A stretch of 64,000 nucleotides of DNA from Sideroxyarcus sp. (GCA_030651895.1 JAUSBR010000010.1:1-64000); one strand, 5' to 3'. Shown: positions 28,159 to 37,183, numbered from the stretch's first letter. Translations and numbers: made by a program. Notes: generated by a model from the sequence alone, not told the origin.

Positions 28159-29226
28159 TTAATAGTCGGTATAACCCTTCTCGCCCGGGGTGTAAAACGT
28201 GCTGAAATCGGGCGCGGTCAGTGCCGTGCCGCTCTTCAGTTTCTGCACCAGATCGGGGTTGGAGATGAAAGGACGGCCGAACGCCACCAGATCGCCCTTC
28301 TGTGCGTCGAGGTCGGCGTTGGCACGCGCCGCATCGTAGCCGCCGGAGAGGATGTACTTGCCCTTGAAATTGACACGTATCTTGGCTTTCAGTTCGGGGC
28401 TGACTTCCGGTGCGCCCATTGAGCTGTGATCGACGATGTGGATATACACCAGGCCGAGTTCGTTCAGGGCCTCGACCAGCTTCAAGTACATCACGTCCAT
28501 CTTGGCGTCGGGGGCGGTTCCGTTGAACGCTCCGTAGGGTGAGATGCGCATGCCGACGCGGTCTGCACCGATGGCGGCGACTGAAGCTCTGGCCACTTCC
28601 ACGGCGAAGCGGATACGGTTCTCCACACTGCCGCCCCATTTGTCGGTGCGCTGGTTGGTCGCGGTATTCAGGAACTGGTCGATCAGGTAGCCGTTCGCAC
28701 CGTGCAGTTCGACACCGTCAAAACCGGCTTCGATGGCGCGTTTGGAGGCGTTCGCGTATTCGGCGATAGCTGTGGCGATATCGGCCTCGCTCATCTCGGC
28801 GGGTGCCGGGTGCGGTTGCATGCCGTTGCTGTCAGTCCACATCTCGCCCGGAGCCACGACAGCCGAAGGTGCAACGATCTTTGCCTCAGCCGCCAGGTTG
28901 GCGGGATGGCCGATGCGTCCGGTGTGCATCAGCTGCACGAAGATTTTGCCGCCAGCCGCATGCACGCCATCGGTCACGCGCTTCCAGCCTTGCACTTGCG
29001 CATCGGAGAACATGCCCGGAATGCGGGCATAACCCAAACCGTTGGGGGAAGGTGATGTTCCCTCGGTGATGATGAGACCGGCAGCGGCGCGCTGTTGGTA
29101 ATACTTCTCCATCAGTTCGTTCGGCACATTGCCGGTGGCGCGCGAGCGAGTCAACGGTGCCATGACGATGCGGTTTTTCAGTTGCAGCTTGCCGAGCGTG
29201 GTCGGGGTGAACAGGGTGTTACTCAT
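28159..29226 (-). CDS. Old Yellow Enzyme family alkene reductase (NemA-like)
   Basis: 355-residue FMN TIM-barrel oxidoreductase that reduces activated C=C bonds, such as N-ethylmaleimide or other electrophiles, with NAD(P)H. Motifs: LQLKNRIVMAPLTRSRA, AAGLIITEGTSPSPNGLGYARIPGM, MHTGRIGHPANL (His/Asn substrate pair shown as HGANGYLIDQFL at about 178), NQRTDKWGGSVENRIRF and GRPFISNPDL. RBS AAGGAG 6 nt from the ATG. It is the last gene of the pirin-YceI-YceI cluster, suggesting a stress or detoxification operon. A GC hairpin lies before it. Confidence 0.93.
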   Translation of the reverse strand: MSNTLFTPTTLGKLQLKNRIVMAPLTRSRATGNVPNELMEKYYQQRAAAGLIITEGTSPSPNGLGYARIPGMFSDAQVQGWKRVTDGVHAAGGKIFVQLMHTGRIGHPANLAAEAKIVAPSAVVAPGEMWTDSNGMQPHPAPAEMSEADIATAIAEYANASKRAIEAGFDGVELHGANGYLIDQFLNTATNQRTDKWGGSVENRIRFAVEVARASVAAIGADRVGMRISPYGAFNGTAPDAKMDVMYLKLVEALNELGLVYIHIVDHSSMGAPEVSPELKAKIRVNFKGKYILSGGYDAARANADLDAQKGDLVAFGRPFISNPDLVQKLKSGTALTAPDFSTFYTPGEKGYTDY

Positions 29227-29275
29227 ATCGTGCTCCTTGGGTGCGTCTTAACAAAAATCAAATATACCGACTGCT

Positions 29276-29299
29276 CCTTCCCCCCCCATGGGGGGAGGA
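29276..29299 (-). repeat. GC-rich hairpin between a YceI gene and the OYE gene
   Basis: CCCCCCATGGGGGG (29282-29295) is a perfect 14-nt palindrome, flanked by further partial pairing. It lies between the YceI-family stop at 29309 and the OYE start at 29226. It could limit read-through or stabilise the upstream mRNA. No T run follows. Confidence 0.45.
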
Positions 29300-29308
29300 A
29301 TATGTCGT

Positions 29309-29875
29309 TTACTGCTTGATTGCCTCGACCGGGATGGTCAGCGTCACTTCGTCGCCAACATAAGGCACATTTTTGGACATATTGAAATCGGAACGCTTGA
29401 CCTTGGTTGTGGCGGTGACGCCGCATGCTTCTTTTTTCACCATCGGATGCGGCATGCACAGGAAGGAATTGATCGTGAGCGTGACCGGCTTGCTGATGTC
29501 CTTGATGGTCAGGATGCCTTCCACTGCAACCACCTTGTCACCGTCGAATTTAACCTTGCTCGATTTGTAGGTGATGGTGGGGAACATCTCGGTGTCGAAG
29601 AAATCGGCCGCCTGGATATGCTCATTGAACAATGCCGATCCGGTGTTGACCGACTTGGCGTCGATGGTTACGTCGATGGCGCCTGTTTTCTTGGTGCGGT
29701 CCAGGGTGATGGAGCCGGAAACCTTGTCGAAGCGGCTGAGTTGCAGCGAGTAGCCGAAGTGGCTGTACTCGAAGCGCGGCATGCTGTGCGACGGTTCGAT
29801 CATGTAGGTCTCCGGCGCGGCAAAGGCTGCGGTGGAGAGGAAAGCGGCTATCAGGGTGGCGATGGTTCTCTTCAT
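29309..29875 (-). CDS. YceI family periplasmic protein (1)
   Basis: 188 residues with a signal peptide (MKRTIATLIAAFLSTAAFA, cleavage before APETY). It belongs to the YceI lipocalin-like family that binds isoprenoid-type lipids: MIEPSHSMPRFEYSHFGYSLQLSRFDKVSGSITLD at the start and VKRSDFNMSKNVPYVGDEVTLTIPVEA at the end. The RBS and spacer (AAGGAGAACAAC) closely match those of the second YceI gene upstream, hinting at tandem duplication. The biological ligand is unknown. Confidence 0.9.
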   Translation of the reverse strand: MKRTIATLIAAFLSTAAFAAPETYMIEPSHSMPRFEYSHFGYSLQLSRFDKVSGSITLDRTKKTGAIDVTIDAKSVNTGSALFNEHIQAADFFDTEMFPTITYKSSKVKFDGDKVVAVEGILTIKDISKPVTLTINSFLCMPHPMVKKEACGVTATTKVKRSDFNMSKNVPYVGDEVTLTIPVEAIKQ

Positions 29876-29914
29876 GTTGTTCTCCTTGTGGTTGGTCTGG
29901 GTTACGTGGTGCCC

Positions 29915-30493
29915 TTACTTCTTGTTCGGTGCTGCGGTTACGACTAAATGGAACTTGATCTGTATCTCGTTGGCGACGGTGTCGACATCTGTCCACGCTC
30001 CTTCGCCGATGGCGTAGTCGAGGCGCTTGATGGTGAGGGTGCCGTCGAACTGGCCTTTATTGCCTGCGGACTGGAAGGTGACCGGTGCTTTCACATCCAG
30101 TGTGCGGCCTTTGATGCTGAGCTTGCCGCTGGCTTCATAGCGGTTGCCGCCCAGTGCCTTGAGGCCGGTTGAGACGAAACTGGCTGTGGGGATCGCTTTC
30201 GCGTTGAACCACTGCTTGCCGACCACTTCTTCATTCCCTTCGCTGGAGCCGGTGTCGATGCTGGCAACGTCGATGTCGATCTTTGCCTGTGCCTTGTCGA
30301 TTTTGGCTGGGTCAAAGCTGAGCTGGGCCGCGAACTTGCTGAAGTTGCCGTCCAGTGCAACGCCCATCTGTTTGTAGCCGAAGGTCACGCTGCTTTCGCC
30401 GGTCAGCACTTGGTTGAATTCGACAGCGGAAGCCATGCCATAAGCCAGCATGAACAGGATGAAGAAGAAAAAACGGGCTGTCGTGCGATGCAT
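29915..30493 (-). CDS. YceI family periplasmic protein (2)
   Basis: 192 residues if started at ATG 30493. The signal peptide is MHRTTARFFFFILFMLAYGMASA, with cleavage before VEFNQV. The body is YceI-like: SVTFGYKQMGVALDGNFSKFAAQLSFDPAKID, ASFVSTGLKALGGNRYEASGKLSIKGRTLDV and RLDYAIGEGAWTDVDTVANEIQIKFHLVV. Two ATGs are adjacent (30496 and 30493); GGAG is best spaced for 30493. It is 20 nt downstream of the pirin gene and 39 nt before the other YceI gene. The pair are divergent paralogues. Confidence 0.88.
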   Translation of the reverse strand: MHRTTARFFFFILFMLAYGMASAVEFNQVLTGESSVTFGYKQMGVALDGNFSKFAAQLSFDPAKIDKAQAKIDIDVASIDTGSSEGNEEVVGKQWFNAKAIPTASFVSTGLKALGGNRYEASGKLSIKGRTLDVKAPVTFQSAGNKGQFDGTLTIKRLDYAIGEGAWTDVDTVANEIQIKFHLVVTAAPNKK

Positions 30494-30512
30494 CATGTTC
30501 TCCTTGTCGGTT

Positions 30513-31379
30513 TCAGGCGAGGCGGCCATTGCGGTAATCATCCAGCGCCTGATGTATCTCTTCCTGCGTGTTCATCACGAAGGGGCCGTATTGCACGATG
30601 GGCTCATCGAGCGGCTTGCCCGCGACCAGGATAAGGCGCGCGTCTTCCGATGCAGTCAGCGCCAGGCCGTCCGCGCCGGGCGTGTTGCCGAGGATGCCCA
30701 TGCGCTGCGCTGACACCTGTGTGTCGCCGACCTGCACGGCACCGCGATACACATAGACGAAGGCGTTGTGCGTGGCGGGCAGGGCGGTGGCGAAGCTCGC
30801 GCCCGCAGGCAGGTGAATATCGAGATAAACCGGCTCGGTGGTTTCGCGCGTCATCGCACCCGCCACGCCGTTGCTGCTGCCCGCGATCACGCGCACAGTC
30901 GCGCCGTCCGGTGTGGTGTATTCGGGGATCTCGCTGGTGGGGAAATCCTTGTACCAGGGCGTGGACATCTTGTTGGCTGCCGGCAGGTTGAGCCAGAGCT
31001 GGAAGCCTTCCATGACACCGTTTTCCTGCTCCGGCATTTCGGAATGGATGGCGCCGCGCCCGGCGATCATCCACTGCATGCCGCCGTTCTCCAGCAGGCC
31101 TTCGTGCCCGGCGCTGTCACGGTGGCGCATGCGCCCGTGCAACATATAGGTGATGGTCTCGAAGCCGCGGTGCGGATGGTCGGGGAAACCGGCGATGTAT
31201 TCGTCCGGATCGTCGCTGCCGAAAGCGTCCAGCATCAGGAAGGGGTCGAGGCGGCGCTGCAGCTTGCCGGTCAATACTCGGGTGAGACTCACCCCCGCGC
31301 CGTCCGAGGTCGCAACGCCTTCGACGAGACGCTCGATGCTGCGCGATTGCTGGAGTGTTGCTGAGGTTGCCGTGTTCAT
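30513..31379 (-). CDS. Pirin family protein
   Basis: 288-residue bicupin. The N-terminal cupin has the metal site FPDHPHRGFETITYMLHGRMRHRDSAGHEGLL (two His, Glu and a later His), the pirin signature. GGMQWMIAGRGAIHSEMPEQENG follows, then a C-terminal cupin ending EEIHQALDDYRNGRLA. Bacterial pirins bind Fe(II) and can have quercetinase activity or modulate partner enzymes. It is the first gene of the minus-strand cluster with YceI and OYE, and is divergent from a LysR regulator (106 nt gap) that probably controls it. Confidence 0.92.
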   Translation of the reverse strand: MNTATSATLQQSRSIERLVEGVATSDGAGVSLTRVLTGKLQRRLDPFLMLDAFGSDDPDEYIAGFPDHPHRGFETITYMLHGRMRHRDSAGHEGLLENGGMQWMIAGRGAIHSEMPEQENGVMEGFQLWLNLPAANKMSTPWYKDFPTSEIPEYTTPDGATVRVIAGSSNGVAGAMTRETTEPVYLDIHLPAGASFATALPATHNAFVYVYRGAVQVGDTQVSAQRMGILGNTPGADGLALTASEDARLILVAGKPLDEPIVQYGPFVMNTQEEIHQALDDYRNGRLA

Positions 31380-31458
31380 GGCGATTCCTTGGTTGACTAA
31401 AGTGCTTGCATATTATGAGTTCCACGAATGTAGATAAAGACGGTTATGTGGGATAGAC

Positions 31459-31476
31459 TGTTCCAAAATTGGGACA
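31459..31476. promoter_or_regulatory. Dyad in the pirin-lysR divergent promoter
   Basis: TGTTCC-N6-GGGACA is an imperfect palindrome (5 of 6 pairs) lying 9 nt before the LysR start and 80 nt from the pirin start. LysR regulators usually bind such dyads between divergent genes and repress themselves. Assignment is by position only. Confidence 0.4.
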
Positions 31477-31485
31477 ATAATAATC

Positions 31486-32391
31486 ATGGAACAAATGAAC
31501 ATCTCTGCCGACGACATGATCCTGTTCGCCACCATCGCGGAACAGGCGAGTCTGGTGCGAGCCGCCGAACAGCTGGGCATGCCCAAGGCCACCGTCTCGC
31601 GTCGTCTCGGTAATCTTGAAGAGTTGTTGGGGCAGCGGCTGCTGATACGCACTACGCGCCGATTGACACTCACCGAGTTCGGGCAGGAGTTCCTCGATCA
31701 CAGCCGCCGTGTGGCGGAAGAGGTGGCAACGGTGCAGGATTTCGTGCGCAGCCAGGATGTGCAGCCGCGCGGCAAGCTGCGCGTCTCGATGCCGGAGGAT
31801 TACGCCCGGCGTTCCTTGTCCCGCGCGCTGGCCACCTTCAGCGAGGCCTATCCCGAAGTGGAACTGGAACTGGACCTGAGCTCACGCCTGGTCGACCTGA
31901 TCGGCGAACGCTTCGATCTCGCCATCCGCATGGGCGTGCTGGCCAACGATTCCACGCTGGTCGCGCGCAAGCTGGACGAGCAACATCTTGGCCTCTATGC
32001 CAGCCCTATCTATCTGGCGCTACATCCCGCACCGCAGCATCCCGACGAGTTACAACAGCATGTCGCGTTGCGCATGATCTCCGACCTTGGTCAGCCGCAG
32101 CCCTGGCGTCTGCTGCGCGGCAAGGAGGTATGGGAGGGGGTGCCGCCGGGACGCATGGCGCTAAATTCGATCAGCGTGATTCAACAGTTGTTGCTGGATG
32201 GGGCGGGCATCGCCATGTTGCCCGTGCCTTTCGCGGAAGAAGATGTGCGCAAAAAAAGATTGGTCCGCGTATTGCCGGAATGGTGTTTTCCCTCTGTCAC
32301 CGCCTGGGCAGTGATGCCGATGCGCCGCTTCCTGCCGGCCAAGACGCGCGCCTTTGTCGCACATCTGGAAAGTTTTTTGGCGCGGGCATAG
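31486..32391 (+). CDS. LysR-type transcriptional regulator
   Basis: 301 residues. The N-terminal winged helix-turn-helix (ISADDMILFATIAEQASLVRAAEQLGMPKATVSRRLGNLEELLGQRLLIRTTRRLTLTEFGQ) is followed by an effector-binding domain with the typical RGKLRVSMPEDYARR linker region. It is divergent from the pirin-YceI-OYE cluster, so it probably controls that cluster in response to an electrophile or redox signal; that target is an inference. ATGs at 31486 and 31495 are both possible, and neither has a strong RBS. Confidence 0.93.
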   Translation: MEQMNISADDMILFATIAEQASLVRAAEQLGMPKATVSRRLGNLEELLGQRLLIRTTRRLTLTEFGQEFLDHSRRVAEEVATVQDFVRSQDVQPRGKLRVSMPEDYARRSLSRALATFSEAYPEVELELDLSSRLVDLIGERFDLAIRMGVLANDSTLVARKLDEQHLGLYASPIYLALHPAPQHPDELQQHVALRMISDLGQPQPWRLLRGKEVWEGVPPGRMALNSISVIQQLLLDGAGIAMLPVPFAEEDVRKKRLVRVLPEWCFPSVTAWAVMPMRRFLPAKTRAFVAHLESFLARA

Positions 32392-32564
32392 TTGTTCGCA
32401 CGCATTAAATAATATTCCAAACATATACAGCCTGTTAAGGCTGTAACGCTTGAGCTTGTCGCTTCGAAAATAAATTAAAGTTCGCAGAAAATCTGACGAT
32501 AAAACTAGTGATTGGTTGATTCGCTGTAGTGTCAGTATTTCCACGTTTATTCGGAGGAAAGATC

Positions 32565-32774
32565 ATGGGCTCGATCAATAACTTCAAAAATTCCAGCTAC
32601 TTGCTGAGAGTGCCTGTTAAAAAGGCCGGCGAGTCGCGTTATGCAGACATTGGCGAACAGAAGATGTTTAGCCCGGTGAAACCCAGCTCCGAGGAAGCCT
32701 ATATCACGAGTTGTCGACCTACTCGTTTGTCCATTGAACTGATTGCGCAAATTCGGGCGAAAGAGCATCAATAA
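32565..32774 (+). CDS. Small hypothetical protein
   Basis: 69 residues, MGSINNFKNSSYLLRVPVKKAGESR and onward, with no signal peptide or membrane helix. A clear GGAGGAAAGATC leader precedes the ATG, and a strong terminator follows 30 nt after the stop. It therefore looks like a stand-alone, well-expressed unit. It is basic and hydrophilic. No family recognised. Confidence 0.6.
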   Translation: MGSINNFKNSSYLLRVPVKKAGESRYADIGEQKMFSPVKPSSEEAYITSCRPTRLSIELIAQIRAKEHQ

Positions 32775-32803
32775 ACTGCTGAGCGGAAATAATACTGCAA
32801 ATG

Positions 32804-32832
32804 AAAAAGGCCGACGTTACGTCGGCCTTTTT
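32804..32832. terminator. Bidirectional terminator
   Basis: 13-bp perfect stem AAAAAGGCCGACG / CGTCGGCCTTTTT with a TTA loop. It lies between the plus-strand small gene (stop 32774) and the minus-strand hppA (stop 32855). A tracts and T tracts on both sides suit termination from either direction. Confidence 0.92.
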
Positions 32833-32854
32833 GTTTCCTGTTGCTTGGTGATGG

Positions 32855-34903
32855 TTACAGCAGCGGCACGATCATCAGTGCAACGATGTTGATGATCTTG
32901 ATCAGCGGGTTCACCGCCGGGCCGGCGGTGTCCTTGTAGGGGTCGCCCACGGTGTCGCCGGTGACGGCAGCCTTGTGCGCTTCCGAACCCTTGCCGCCGA
33001 AGTTGCCTTCCTCGATATATTTCTTCGCGTTATCCCAGGCGCCGCCGCCGGTGGTCATGGAGATGGCGACGAAGATGCCGGTGATGATGGTGCCGACCAG
33101 CACGCCGCCCAAGGCTTGCGCGCCGAGCGTCAGACCGACGATCACGGGCACTGCAACCGGCAGCAACGACGGGATGATCATTTCCTTGATCGCCGCCTTG
33201 GTCAGCATATCCACGCAAGTGCCGTATTCCGGTTTTCCGGTACCTTCCATGATGCCGGGGATCTCTTTGAACTGGCGGCGCACTTCGACCACCACGCTGC
33301 CTGCTGCACGACCGACCGCCTCCATGCCCATCGCTGCGAACAGATAGGGCACCATGCCGCCGATGAACAGGCCGATGATGACCATGTGGTTGGACAAGTC
33401 GAAGGCCATTGCTTTGGCCATCGGATCGGCCAACAAAGCCTTGGCATCGATCGCGTGGGTGTAGTCGGCGAACAGTACCAGCGCAGCCAGACCGGCAGAG
33501 CCGATGGCGTAGCCTTTGGTCACTGCCTTGGTGGTATTGCCCACAGCATCCAGCGCATCGGTGATGACTCGCACGTTGTCCGGCAGATGCGACATCTCGG
33601 CGATGCCGCCCGCGTTGTCGGTGATCGGGCCGTAGGCATCGAGCGCCACGATGATGCCGGCCATGGAGAGCATGGAGGTCGCGGCGATGGCGATGCCGTA
33701 AAGTCCCGCGAGTTCATATGCACCGTAGATGGCGATACACACTGCAATCACTGGTGCGGCGGTGGACTTCATCGACACGCCCAGGCCGGCGATGATGTTG
33801 GTGCCGTGGCCGGTGGTGGAAGCTTGCGCGATGTGACGCACGGGCGAAAATTCCGTCGCGGTGTAGTACTCGGTGATCCATACCAGTGCGGCGGTGAGGA
33901 CCAGGCCGATGACGGCGGAAAGATAGATACCCATCTGGCTTCCGGCTGCACCCAATGCATCATCCGGGATCAGCATGGTGGTGATCGGGTAGAAGGCGAT
34001 CAATGCCAGCACGGCGGAGACCGCCAGACCGCGATACAGCGCGTTCATGATCTTGCCGCCTTCGCGGGCCTTGACGAAGAAGGTGCCGACGATGGAGGCG
34101 ATGATGGAGAAACCGCCCAGTACCAGCGGGTAGATAACCGCGTTCGCGCCGATATTGGCCATCAACAGGCCGCCGAGCAGCATGGTGGCGATGATGGTGA
34201 CCGCATAGGTCTCGAACAGGTCGGCTGCCATACCTGCGCAGTCGCCCACGTTGTCGCCGACGTTGTCTGCGATCACGGCCGGGTTGCGCGGGTCGTCTTC
34301 GGGGATGCCGGCCTCGACTTTGCCGACCAGGTCGGCACCAACGTCAGCGCCCTTGGTGAAGATGCCGCCGCCGAGTCGGGCGAAGATGGAGATCAGCGAA
34401 CCGCCGAAACCGAAGCCAACCAGTGCGTGTGTTGCTTCTGTCGTGGTTGCACCCATGCTGGTCAGGAACAGGAAATAGCCGGCCACGCCGAGCAGGCCGA
34501 GACCCACCACCAGCATGCCGGTGATGGCGCCGCCCTTGAAGGAAACGTTGAGTGCCGCATTCAGGCTTTCCTTGGCTGCTTCGGCAGTACGCACGTTGGC
34601 GCGCACCGAAACATTCATGCCGATGTAACCGGTCAAGCCGGAGAGGATGGCGCCGATGGCGAAACCGACTGCGGTCTGCCAGCCGAGCGCAGCCAGAATG
34701 ACGACGAACAAAGCAGCGCCGACCCAGGCGATGGCGGTGTACTGTCGGTTGAGATAAGCCGTGGCGCCTTCCTGAATGGCAGCGGCGATGTTTTGCATCT
34801 TCTCGCTGCCGGTCGACTTGCCCAGTATCCACTTGCCAGAAAGTACGCCATACAGAATCGCTGCTATCGCACAAAAAAGTGCAAAACCCAAGCCACCTGC
34901 CAT
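32855..34903 (-). CDS. hppA: Membrane-bound proton-translocating pyrophosphatase
   Basis: 682 residues with about 16 membrane helices. It couples hydrolysis of PPi to H+ pumping across the cytoplasmic membrane. Family motifs are visible: [56 protein letters not shown] (substrate-binding loop), and [19 protein letters not shown] and [21 protein letters not shown] near the C-terminus. The segment [17 protein letters not shown] has Lys at the position that in K+-dependent enzymes is Ala, so this is the K+-independent, H+-pumping type. RBS GAGGAG. It is downstream of pfp across a hairpin, pointing to joint PPi-based energy metabolism. Confidence 0.97.
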   Translation of the reverse strand: MAGGLGFALFCAIAAILYGVLSGKWILGKSTGSEKMQNIAAAIQEGATAYLNRQYTAIAWVGAALFVVILAALGWQTAVGFAIGAILSGLTGYIGMNVSVRANVRTAEAAKESLNAALNVSFKGGAITGMLVVGLGLLGVAGYFLFLTSMGATTTEATHALVGFGFGGSLISIFARLGGGIFTKGADVGADLVGKVEAGIPEDDPRNPAVIADNVGDNVGDCAGMAADLFETYAVTIIATMLLGGLLMANIGANAVIYPLVLGGFSIIASIVGTFFVKAREGGKIMNALYRGLAVSAVLALIAFYPITTMLIPDDALGAAGSQMGIYLSAVIGLVLTAALVWITEYYTATEFSPVRHIAQASTTGHGTNIIAGLGVSMKSTAAPVIAVCIAIYGAYELAGLYGIAIAATSMLSMAGIIVALDAYGPITDNAGGIAEMSHLPDNVRVITDALDAVGNTTKAVTKGYAIGSAGLAALVLFADYTHAIDAKALLADPMAKAMAFDLSNHMVIIGLFIGGMVPYLFAAMGMEAVGRAAGSVVVEVRRQFKEIPGIMEGTGKPEYGTCVDMLTKAAIKEMIIPSLLPVAVPVIVGLTLGAQALGGVLVGTIITGIFVAISMTTGGGAWDNAKKYIEEGNFGGKGSEAHKAAVTGDTVGDPYKDTAGPAVNPLIKIINIVALMIVPLL

Positions 34904-34919
34904 GTTCTTCTCCTCAAGT

Positions 34920-34944
34920 AAAAACCGCCCCTATAAGGAGCGGT
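34920..34944 (-). terminator. Hairpin with T run between pfp and hppA (possible attenuator)
   Basis: On the minus strand ACCGCTCC-TTATA-GGGGCGGT forms an 8-bp stem (one G-U pair) followed by TTTTTA. It lies after the pfp stop and ends about 10 nt before the hppA RBS. It would end pfp transcripts or attenuate read-through into hppA. Confidence 0.65.
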
Positions 34945-34959
34945 ATGTTGTTAACGACA

Positions 34960-36213
34960 TCAGATCTTGAAATTCCCCAGCTTCTTTGCGACAGCCACGT
35001 TCTTCAGTTGCACATATTGTGGCAACCCGTCTTTGTAAGGCGGGTAGTCCTCACCCTTGATCAGCGGTGTCAGATAAGTGCGGCATTTCTCGGTGATGCC
35101 GAAGCCGTCCTTGGTGATGAAGTCACGCGGCATGAATTTCTCCACGTTGGCGACTTTCGACAATGGCGCAACGCCGACTTTCCATTTATAAGGTTTGTCA
35201 GAGACGCGGTCGATGGTCGGCATCACCGCGTTCTGGCCTTTGAGCGCCAGTTCGACGGCGGACTTGCCCAGCGCGTAGGCTTGGTCCACATCGGTCTTGG
35301 AGGCGACATGGCGTGCGGCGCGTTGCAGGTAGTCGGCCACGGCCCAGTGGAACTTGTAGCCGAATGCTTCCTTGATCATGTTGGCAACCACCGGAGCGGC
35401 GCCGCCCAGTTGCGCATGGCCGAAGGCATCGCGCGTTCCCTGTTCGGCGAGGAACTTGCCGTCGGGGTAGTGGCAGCCTTCCGATACCACCACGCTGCAA
35501 TAGCCGTGCTTCTTGACCATGGCATTCACCTTGGCCAGGAATTTCTTCTGGTCGAATTCGATCTCGGGGAACAGGATGACTACAGGGATGCCCTGTTCTT
35601 CCACCAGTCCGCCCGCTGCGGCGATCCAGCCCGCGTGGCGTCCCATCACTTCGAGCACGAACACCTTGGTTGAGGTCTTGGCCATGGAGCGCACGTCGAA
35701 GCTGGCTTCCAGCGTCGAGACGGCGATGTATTTCGCGACCGAGCCGAAGCCGGGGCAGCAGTCGGTGATGGGCAGGTCGTTGTCCACGGTCTTGGGCACA
35801 TGGATGGCCTGTACCGGGTAGCCCATCTTCTCCGACAACTGCGATACCTTGTAGCAGGTGTCGGCGGAATCGCCGCCACCGTTGTAGAAGAAGTAGCCGA
35901 TGTTGTGCGCCTTGAACACTTCGATCAGACGCGCATACTCGCGCTGGTTCTGTTCCAGCGATTTGAGTTTGAAGCGGCAGGAACCGAATGCGCCGGAAGG
36001 CGTGCTGCGCAGGGCAGCGATGGCACGGGCTGATTCTTTGGTGGTGTCGATCAGGTCTTCGGTGAGGGCGCCGATGATGCCGTTGCGTCCCGCATATACC
36101 TTGCCGATCTTGTCTTTATGTTTGCGGGCTGTTTCGATGACGCCGCATGCTGAAGCATTGATGACGGCTGTGACGCCGCCGGACTGTGCATAAAACGCGT
36201 TCTTCTTCGCCAT
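34960..36213 (-). CDS. pfp: Pyrophosphate-dependent 6-phosphofructokinase
   Basis: 417 residues. It phosphorylates fructose 6-phosphate, and the reaction is reversible when PPi is used. The PPi-type signature is present: YNGGGDSADT near residue 110 has Asp where ATP-type enzymes have Gly, and PKTVDNDLP near 139 has Lys where ATP-type has Gly. Other motifs are GSCRFKLKS and EVMGRHAGWIAAAGGL. It is directly upstream of hppA (56 nt, through a hairpin) and on the same strand, so both may be made together; PPi-PFK beside an H+-PPase is known from methane and iron oxidisers. RBS GGAGAG upstream of the ATG. Confidence 0.93.
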   Translation of the reverse strand: MAKKNAFYAQSGGVTAVINASACGVIETARKHKDKIGKVYAGRNGIIGALTEDLIDTTKESARAIAALRSTPSGAFGSCRFKLKSLEQNQREYARLIEVFKAHNIGYFFYNGGGDSADTCYKVSQLSEKMGYPVQAIHVPKTVDNDLPITDCCPGFGSVAKYIAVSTLEASFDVRSMAKTSTKVFVLEVMGRHAGWIAAAGGLVEEQGIPVVILFPEIEFDQKKFLAKVNAMVKKHGYCSVVVSEGCHYPDGKFLAEQGTRDAFGHAQLGGAAPVVANMIKEAFGYKFHWAVADYLQRAARHVASKTDVDQAYALGKSAVELALKGQNAVMPTIDRVSDKPYKWKVGVAPLSKVANVEKFMPRDFITKDGFGITEKCRTYLTPLIKGEDYPPYKDGLPQYVQLKNVAVAKKLGNFKI

Positions 36214-36389
36214 ACTTTGCTCTCTCCATCAAAGGTTGTGAAGTGACTTCTCTGTTTGAAAAACCGGGCTCATATTACGCTTTTCGCGGAGCTGTGTGTG
36301 CAAGATAAGCAGCCCCTGTCGGGATGATATGGAATCAAGTAGAATGAGCCGGGTAGGGGGCGCTAGATCATCTTTATAGGGAAAAAATA

Positions 36390-37163
36390 ATGGCCATCGA
36401 ATTATTCAATAACGGCAAACACCAATGTCTGATGTTCGACGATCTGGTGGACGATTCAGTGGGGGATGCAGTTCAGGCCAACCAGTTCCTCATCGTTGAT
36501 AACGGTCACGGCGCGCTGATCGATCCGGGCGGCAACATGACCTATAATGGATTGTTGATGGAAATGCACAACTATTTCCCGCCCAAGAAGCTGGAATATA
36601 TCCTTGCCTCACACCCCGATCCGGACATCATTGCCTCGGTCAACAAATGGATGATCCACTCCGATTGCAAAGTGATGATCTCCAAATTGTGGGTGCGCTT
36701 CGTGCCGCACTTCTGCAGCGGCGACAACTCACTCGGTCGCGTACTGGGCATTCCCGACGAAGGCATGAACCTGCCCTTGGGCAACACGGCCATCAAAGCG
36801 ATCCCCGCGCACTTCATGCACTCGGAAGGCAACTTCCAGTTCTATGATCCGATCAGCAAGATATTGTTCTCCGGCGACATGGGCGCCTCCATCGTCGGTC
36901 ATACCGAGGCGGATACACCAGTCGAGGATTTCAAGGCGCACATCCAGCACATGGAAGGCTTCCACAAACGCTACATGATTTCCAACAAGATCTGCCGTTT
37001 CTGGGTCAACATGGTGCGCACCATGGATGTCGAAGCCATCGTGCCGCAGCATGGCCGTGCTTTCGTGGGCAAGAAGATGGTGAACGAGTTCCTGAACTGG
37101 ATAGAGGCCCTGCCTTGCGGGGTTGACCTCATGACGCAAGAGAACTATCGCGTCCCGGCCTAG
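36390..37163 (+). CDS. Metallo-beta-lactamase-fold, flavodiiron-like (ODP) protein
   Basis: 257 residues resembling the diiron lactamase domain of flavodiiron proteins without a flavodoxin domain. Metal-ligand positions are visible: HPDPD near residue 75 (family HxExD), HFMHSEGN near 145, SGDMG near 163 and PQHGR near 223. In related proteins such domains bind O2 or act as O2 sensors or reductases. The second position of the HxExD motif is Asp-containing here, so diiron chemistry is unproven. AGGGA 7 nt before the ATG. It is monocistronic, with a terminator 20 nt past the stop. Confidence 0.8.
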   Translation: MAIELFNNGKHQCLMFDDLVDDSVGDAVQANQFLIVDNGHGALIDPGGNMTYNGLLMEMHNYFPPKKLEYILASHPDPDIIASVNKWMIHSDCKVMISKLWVRFVPHFCSGDNSLGRVLGIPDEGMNLPLGNTAIKAIPAHFMHSEGNFQFYDPISKILFSGDMGASIVGHTEADTPVEDFKAHIQHMEGFHKRYMISNKICRFWVNMVRTMDVEAIVPQHGRAFVGKKMVNEFLNWIEALPCGVDLMTQENYRVPA

Positions 37164-37183
37164 AAGTTCGTTACGAGAAAATC

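Noticed and set aside
32975-34921. 648-codon open frame on the plus strand opposite hppA
   Set aside because: Antisense to an intact H+-pyrophosphatase with all motifs; composition is Gly, Asp, His and Gln rich and has no fold signature.
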